From the NCBI GenBank assembly GCA_018239715.1, contig JAFEGW010000015.1, forward strand, positions 18,442-82,441: DNA of 64,000 bases, read 5' to 3'. Of the stretch, positions 58,748 to 64,000 are shown in pieces. How positions within the stretch are numbered: the first letter of the stretch is position 1; every line of letters begins with the position of its first letter. Position numbers and translations under genes: made by a program. The notes under the pieces are model-generated. The model saw only the letters and a program-made list of their open reading frames with translations, was not told the DNA's origin and searched no databases. Origin of the DNA: Verrucomicrobiota bacterium. GTDB lineage: Bacteria > Chlamydiota > Chlamydiia > Chlamydiales > Rhabdochlamydiaceae.

Positions 58748-60730
58748 CTACAACTTCCGCAGACCACACAAACCGAGGTCCCCGCCGTCGATGCAGCCGT
58801 TGAAGACGCGGACGTAGAGGCCGCCCGCAGCGAAGCCCCCAACAACCAAGGGCCATGTAGGATATTCGGAAACCCTCTCTTGGCACCGGGTATAGGTCAA
58901 AGGATTATCGCTATATAGCCTCTGTCCTGTCTTCAGATATTCCATGAAAATGCTCACCGCTGCCTCCAAGAGATGGGAAACCTCATAGGGAACATGCGCT
59001 TTCTGACTGTAGCTTTCCAAGAGCTGCTTTTGAGCGTCATAACTTTTATATTGGCTCTCGGGAATCACGTCTCTTGTCATTAAGACCCAGTACGATCTTA
59101 ACGGGGATTGAGAGCCATATTCTTTCTTGATACTAGGCCAATAATAGCTGTATTGTGTCGCTTGCCCTTGTTTGGGGTGTTTCACAAGCTCCTCCAGCGA
59201 GTTCAGGGTCAGCGGTTTTCCGTTCACAGTTTTAGGAATCAAAGTTAGCAGGTGGGTTTCTTCGACCTTCTTGCCGGGAAAGAACGGACAAGGGCTTTGG
59301 AGGATCTGCTGGATATCCGCAGGAAGGGGCGGTTCTTCTCCTACATCGCCGAGATATTTTTCCCACAACTCTTTTCCAAAGGCAATGGCGGGAAGAACGG
59401 GTTTGACAGGAGTTTTGGGCTGCACAGGAGCTAATGTAGCGGCGGGTGGAAGGACGGGAACCAAAGAGGTCACCGAGAGAGGTGGAGAGGAAACTTTCAC
59501 GGGAGCGGCAGCAGGAGGAGTTGAAGAAGGGCTTTCTCCTATTTTCAACAGCATGCTCACTGTTGCGTTACTCAGCTTTTCTCCTTCGGGTTGGAGCCGT
59601 TTAGCGAGTTTCAAAAACTTTTGATCCTCGAGTTCTAAAGGATGGGTTTCTGCTTGCTCGAGCATCAGGTTGGCTTTTGCTTGGAGCATCTGGGATAGAG
59701 CAGCGTGATATTGGACTTCGGGTTTGTCGAGAAGACTGAGAAGAAGCGTGAGCAGCTCCCCTGCGGTTCCTATATCGCTTAAAGCCACTTTAGGAAAGTC
59801 AACGCCTATCTCGATCCAGAACCGAGGAAGAGTTTGTGCTTTTTCAAAAACCACAAACTCATCCCAAGCAGGAGGCTGATCTTTATAGCAAGGGTAATAT
59901 ACTAAAGTGCCGGGCTTAGCAAGGGCAACAGGAATAAAATGGGCGTTATAGTTTTGATAATGTTTTTGCCCTTTGAGTTTTTTCATATCCGAGCCTTTTT
60001 CAGGATGAGGTATGTCGTTAACGACAGGATAGGGCTCTCGCATAGAAACCCAAGCTAAAATTAAATGACCTTGCGAGCTGTACTTAGAAGCATACTGGGC
60101 GCTATTCGTAAAATAAATCCCGCTACCAAAATATCCTTCGTCTGTATTTTTAGTGTTCCCTTTGCTCGCTGACTCATTATGATAAGAATGTTTTCCAAAG
60201 TAGGTAAAACCGGAGCTATAGACCGACTGACAGACTTCCGGAGAGCTTCCATGCCAAAGAGGAAGGACTTTAGCTTTGGAGCACTTGTCGGCTTCTCTAG
60301 AACCTGAGCTTTTAATCTCCACAGGGGAGAACTGAAAAGCTTGAGTCTCCCAACGGGCAAGAACTCGAGCTCGATCAGCTTTGGGCTCTTCGTCTTCGCC
60401 CTTGGGAGCAAAGACAGGATTGCTCGCTTCTCGCTCCATATTCTTAAGTGTGCTTTCAAACATTTGCGTATGATCGGGGTTATGAATGCAAATCACACGT
60501 TTGATGCTATAACCTGGGGTTTTTTGGTGCTCAAAGTATTTGAGGATGAAATTAAAGTCAGTGTCGGAATTTAAAACTTCACACAATTTAAAGGGCTGAT
60601 CCGAGACCTGCGATTTAAGTCAGTTAAAAAGAAGAGAGCTCACATTCCAAGGAGTTTGAGGATTCGGGAGCTGGGATTTTAAATTCCCTGGAAAAGGTTG
60701 TGAGCCTGTGGATGGTACAGCGGGAATCAT
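58748..60730 (-). pseudogene. P7: PARP-domain protein with CTM, interrupted by an in-frame TGA
   Basis: The ancestral start is ATG 60730 behind GGAGGAAAAG. Codons run as in the paralogs (SQPFPGNLKSQLPNPQTPWN) until TGA at 60620-60622, where the others have Arg (a CGA to TGA change would do). The rest, about 612 residues, is intact: PARP half with KVLPLWHGSSPEVC, FGSGIYFTNSAQYA and AWDEFVVFEKAQTLPRFW, helical linker, one CTM ending LGLCGLRKL. Only a weak TTG (60586) could restart translation. Loss of the first ~37 residues need not destroy the fold, so the lesion may be recent. Confidence 0.87.
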
Positions 60731-60744
60731 CTTTTCCTCCTAAA

Positions 60745-60781
60745 ATGACTACCCCATCCTATTTATGGAAGGGGTAGTCAT
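60745..60781 (-). terminator. Hairpin between P8 and P7
   Basis: Stem ATGACTACCCC/GGGGTAGTCAT with a short inner extension, just before the P7 ribosome-binding site. On the minus strand it is followed by TTTTAGG. It may end P8 transcription or structure the P7 leader. Confidence 0.5.
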
Positions 60782-60858
60782 AACAAATGATCCAGAACCT
60801 ATCTTTGACCGAATGAATGCTTGGAGGCTTATCCAACTTTTCCCCAAGCATCATTTGC

Positions 60859-63819
60859 TTAAGCAACCATTGAAGCTTTTAGCTTCTCAACATAAGCAAG
60901 AGCGTCTGCATCGCCTTGCGCTGCGGCTTTTTCAAACCATTTTAGCGCTTCTTTCACATCTTTGGTGACTCCTTCTCCATTGAGATAGAAAGTCCCTAGA
61001 TAATATTGAGCAGCCTTGATGTCTTGTTCGGCAGCTTTCAAATGGAGCTCAATCCCCCGACGAACATCTTTATCGACGCCTCTTCCATGGAAGAGAGCGG
61101 ATCCCAGATAGTATTGAGCTTGAGCAAAACCTTGATCGGCAGACTTTTGATACCATTGAATCGCTTCTCTTTCGTTTTTAGCGACTCCTAGTCCACGGAA
61201 ATAACAGGCTCCATACTTACATTGAGCCTCCGCATGGCCAGCTTCCGCGGCTTTTTGGTACCATACAGCCGCGGCCACAGGATTATTTTGAGCGGCTTCT
61301 TGCTCACCAAGTTTAAAATACTCGTCGGCATTCATTTTCATGGACTGTGTTAAATTTGCTCCAATAGCAGCAGAAGGAATGGGAGGCATGGCGGGAGCTA
61401 AGCTTGCGCGGAGTTTTTCTGCATGTTTTTTAGCATCAGCATCTCCCAGAGCAGCGGCTTTCTCAAACCATTTAAGAGCCTCTTGCTCGTCTTTTTTGAC
61501 TCCCTCCCCTTTCTCATAAAAAGTGCCGAGATAGTATTGAGCTGGTACGATTCCTTTTTCCGCAGTTTTAATATGAAGTTCAATTCCTTTTGCCACATTC
61601 TTTTCAATGCCTCGTCCATGGAAAAGCGCAGATCCCAGATAGTACTCTGCAAGCGCAAAGCCTTGATCGGCAGATTTTTGATACCATTTGACAGCTTCCT
61701 TTTCATTTTTCTCAACGCCAGTTCCTCGGAAATAACAGGCTCCCAATTTGCATTGAGCTTCCGCATGTCCTTGGTCTGCAGCCAGTCGATACTCTTTAGC
61801 TGCGGCAGCAAAATCTTTTTGCGCTGCTTTTTGTTCTGCGATTTTAAAGTGATCGACAGATTCTCCTGCTGAGACGCCTAGAGAGATCAAAGCCCCCACT
61901 TGTTTTTTTGCATCTAAATCTCCTTGATCAGCCGCTTTTTGAAACCATTTCAAAGATTCTTGAAGATCTTTCGGGACACCAACTCCATTGAGATAATAAG
62001 TCCCCAGATAGTATTGAGCGGCAGCGATTCCTTGCTCAGCAGCTTTTCGTTGAAGCTCAACACCTTTGGCAAGATCTGTGGCAACTCCTTTTCCATGGAA
62101 ATAAGCTGCACCCAGATAATAGTTTGCTAAAGGGAAGTTTTGATCCACAGCTTTTTGGTACCACTTGGCTGCTGCAGCTTCATCTTTAGTTATTCCTTGA
62201 CCTTTGAAATAACATACTCCAAGCTTGCATTGGGCTTCCGCATGCCCTTGTTCAGCGGCGAGTTGATATTCGACGAACGCCTCATTATAGTCTTTTTGAG
62301 ATGCTTTTTGTTCAGCGAGTTTAAAATGCTCAGCAGGATCTTTTTTTGTCGCAGGTTTAGCAGGTGAAACAGGTTTGGGTTCGAGATTTGCTACCTGAAT
62401 TCTGGCGACTTCATGCCCTTGCTCGGCTGCTTTTTTATACCATGCTAAAGCCTCCTTATCGTCCTTACGAGTTCCTATTCCAGAAGCATAACAGAGCGCT
62501 ACTTCAAACTCGGCATCCGCCAGTTTGAGTTCTGCGGCTTTAAGAAACCAACGGAAAGCCTCTTTGGCATCTTTTGGAACAGCGAGACCCTTTGAATGGC
62601 AGTGCCCCAGTTCATGAGCGGCTTTTGCATGCTTGAGACGAGCCGCTTTCTGAAGCATCTTGATAGCTTCTTTAGGAACGGGAGCGCAACCAATTCCTTT
62701 GAGATAGCACATTCCAAGTTGGTAGAAAGCTTCAGGATCTTTCTTTTTTGCACCTACCTTATACCCTTCAAACCGCTGCTTATCCGTTTCCATCTTGACT
62801 TGCTTTTCTTGAGAGTCGGAGATGAGAGTAACAGGCAATGTCATATCGACACAGAGTTCTACCCAAAAACGGGGAAGAGTTTGGCTATTCTTAAAAACAA
62901 CAAGTTCATCCCAGGCTGGATCTTGCCCTGCTAAGCAAGGGTAGTATTCCATACATTGAGAGTTTGCAGGATCGACAGAGACTACAGGAGTATAATGAGC
63001 GTTATAATTTTGGTAAGCACCTTTCCCCTGAAGTTTTTTCATATCTGTACACTTACTTGGATAAGGAATATCACTGACCACGGGATAAGGCTCTCGCATG
63101 GCGACCCAAGCTAAAATTAAAATTCCTTGGGGGCTGTACATGGCTGCATATTGAGCACTATTGGTGAAATAAATCCCACTTCCAAAATACCCAATATCTA
63201 CACTCGCATTTGCCCCCAGGGGAGCAGCAGAATCAAAAAAATGATGTTTGCCAAAAAAAGTAAAGTTCGAACGGCAAATCGACTCGTACACCTTTTTACT
63301 GCTTCCATGCCAAAGAGGAATCACTTTAGGCCGTAAAAACTCATCCACCCGAGGAGGATTAGCCGTTGGGCAAGCAACCTCAACAGGTGCAAATTGCAAG
63401 GCCAAAGATTTCCATCTTGCAATTGTTTTTTCTCTGAGTTCTGGAAGATCTTCCTCTCTCCACTTCGGTTTAAAAACAGGATTTTCAATCTCCTCATCGA
63501 TATTTTTCACTTCTGCTTCAAATGCCGCTGTATGAGTAGGATTATGGATGCAATACGCTTTTTTAATAGAATAATTGGCGGGTTTTTGATGCATGAAGTA
63601 TTTCAAGATGAATTGATATTCGGGATCTGTCGGCAACACCTCGGATGTTTTATAGGGTCTTTTTTCGGGAGGAGTATTCGGAGCCGCAGCGAGAACCTTC
63701 TCCTTTTCTCCATTTCTGATCCGTTGAAACAACTCCGGGCTAATGTTCCAAGGTGTCATCGGATGAGCAAGGGTATCTCTGAGATTTGAAGGCAAGGGAG
63801 GCAAAGTAGCAGGATTCAT
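60859..63819 (-). CDS. P8: PARP-domain protein with three super-repeats of Sel1 units
   Basis: 986 residues. A divergent PARP half with triad (KVIPLWHGSSK, FGSGIYFTNSAQYA, AWDELVVFKNSQTLPRFW). From ~345 there are three ordinary Sel1 repeats, then three super-repeats of about 155 residues, each starting with a helix pair (EHFKLAEQKASQKDYNEA, DHFKIAEQKAAQKDFAAA, EYFKLGEQEAAQNNPVAA) and going on with Sel1 units (HAEAQCKLGVCYFKGQGITK etc.). No CTM. N-terminal ~50 residues differ from the other paralogs and carry an insertion (EKEKVLAAAPNTPPEK). Sel1 solenoids are protein-binding; the super-repeat shows block duplication. Confidence 0.88.
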   Translation of the reverse strand: MNPATLPPLPSNLRDTLAHPMTPWNISPELFQRIRNGEKEKVLAAAPNTPPEKRPYKTSEVLPTDPEYQFILKYFMHQKPANYSIKKAYCIHNPTHTAAFEAEVKNIDEEIENPVFKPKWREEDLPELREKTIARWKSLALQFAPVEVACPTANPPRVDEFLRPKVIPLWHGSSKKVYESICRSNFTFFGKHHFFDSAAPLGANASVDIGYFGSGIYFTNSAQYAAMYSPQGILILAWVAMREPYPVVSDIPYPSKCTDMKKLQGKGAYQNYNAHYTPVVSVDPANSQCMEYYPCLAGQDPAWDELVVFKNSQTLPRFWVELCVDMTLPVTLISDSQEKQVKMETDKQRFEGYKVGAKKKDPEAFYQLGMCYLKGIGCAPVPKEAIKMLQKAARLKHAKAAHELGHCHSKGLAVPKDAKEAFRWFLKAAELKLADAEFEVALCYASGIGTRKDDKEALAWYKKAAEQGHEVARIQVANLEPKPVSPAKPATKKDPAEHFKLAEQKASQKDYNEAFVEYQLAAEQGHAEAQCKLGVCYFKGQGITKDEAAAAKWYQKAVDQNFPLANYYLGAAYFHGKGVATDLAKGVELQRKAAEQGIAAAQYYLGTYYLNGVGVPKDLQESLKWFQKAADQGDLDAKKQVGALISLGVSAGESVDHFKIAEQKAAQKDFAAAAKEYRLAADQGHAEAQCKLGACYFRGTGVEKNEKEAVKWYQKSADQGFALAEYYLGSALFHGRGIEKNVAKGIELHIKTAEKGIVPAQYYLGTFYEKGEGVKKDEQEALKWFEKAAALGDADAKKHAEKLRASLAPAMPPIPSAAIGANLTQSMKMNADEYFKLGEQEAAQNNPVAAAVWYQKAAEAGHAEAQCKYGACYFRGLGVAKNEREAIQWYQKSADQGFAQAQYYLGSALFHGRGVDKDVRRGIELHLKAAEQDIKAAQYYLGTFYLNGEGVTKDVKEALKWFEKAAAQGDADALAYVEKLKASMVA

Positions 63820-64000
63820 ATTTTTCTCCTTAGTTACTTAAGAACTTTTAATAAATTCTAAACCAGAAGCTAAAATATTAAATTGGACTTAGCATTTAAG
63901 AAAAGAAAAAATTTGCATTGTAAGCCCAAAATGATAATGTCACCCATCTCCAAAGTAGAAATGTCACCTTTGCTAAGCTAAATGCCTGGTGAGGTGCTCT
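63820..64000. other. Right edge: P8 upstream region and possible IS end
   Basis: Holds the P8 leader. Two direct copies of AATGTCACC (63936-63944 and 63960-63968), 24 bp apart, are of the kind found at the ends of some IS21-like insertion sequences, but no transposase is in view. Confidence 0.25.

Noticed and set aside
36709..59390. Diversity-generating retroelement for the variable CTM loops
   Set aside because: No reverse transcriptase, accessory protein or template repeat is visible in this window; the variability alone is not enough, so only the pattern is reported.
35327..63819. Reading the PARP block as NAD-depleting anti-phage defence
   Set aside because: The presence of two AbiE-like pairs made this tempting, but the eukaryotic-type modules and paralog expansion fit host-directed effectors better; nothing in the sequence shows a defence role.

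Overview
The window looks like a chromosomal stretch of an amoeba-associated, chlamydia-like bacterium (order Parachlamydiales, or something with a similar lifestyle). This is inferred from protein content only: there is no rRNA, and the genus is left open. The pointers are an ExbB/TolQ-ExbD/TolR operon joined to COG3014/LpoB-like lipoproteins, a GadC/XasA-type antiporter, a nuclease with an Inc-like paired hydrophobic segment, many lipoproteins and secreted proteins of unknown function, and above all a large block of eukaryotic-type effector-like proteins (PARP, Sel1, WD40, ankyrin).

Region 1 (1-35.1 kb) is mostly housekeeping. It holds a TetR tail, an M48 lipoprotein protease, tRNA-Pro, trmB, a five-gene envelope/upp operon and tRNA-Leu. 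Next comes an A+T-rich insert (7.15-12.3 kb) bounded by a decayed second copy of the upp end plus tRNA-Leu; it carries a degenerate GlgB-like protein, a frameshifted aminoglycoside-phosphotransferase-like gene and two unknown membrane-associated genes. Then follow an NTPase (YjjX type), a shortened methyltransferase, an exported Nudix protein, two tandem secreted paralogs, a second phosphotransferase, an MqsA/Panacea-like antitoxin with its putative toxin and a visible operator, an esterase lipoprotein, an MGDG-synthase-like glycosyltransferase, the nuclease with the Inc-like segment, an S9 peptidase, an MFS transporter, a large orphan protein, an ankyrin-like protein, an AbiE-like toxin-antitoxin pair behind a perfect 56-bp palindrome, a serine hydrolase, a phosphodiesterase, a 2-hydroxyacid dehydrogenase, an amino-acid antiporter and a methyltransferase.

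Region 2 (35.3-63.8 kb) is the remarkable part: eight paralogous PARP-fold proteins (P1-P8 here). All keep an H-Y-E catalytic triad and a shared N-terminal half of about 310 residues, followed by interchangeable C-terminal parts: Sel1 repeats (P1, P8), WD40 repeats (P2), or one or two copies of a ~210-residue C-terminal module (CTM) that ends in a length- and sequence-variable loop before a constant GGLRKF-like tail (P1, P3, P4, P5, P6, P7). P1-P4 are on the plus strand and P5-P8 on the minus strand; the switch lies in IS66 debris near 49-50 kb. Two copies are broken (P3 by a frameshift in an A run, P7 by an in-frame TGA), and a CTM fragment lies behind P1. The block also holds a second AbiE-like pair, a 271-bp MITE-like element that supplies the end of the AbiEii gene, a probable ORF-less group II intron remnant and conserved gene-flanking sequences.

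My reading is that the PARP block is an expanding and decaying family of probable secreted ADP-ribosyltransferase effectors: one catalytic warhead with swappable binding modules, diversified by recombination between near-identical copies. Catalysis, secretion and targets are inference; the triad, the module exchange, the variable loops and the lesions are visible in the sequence.
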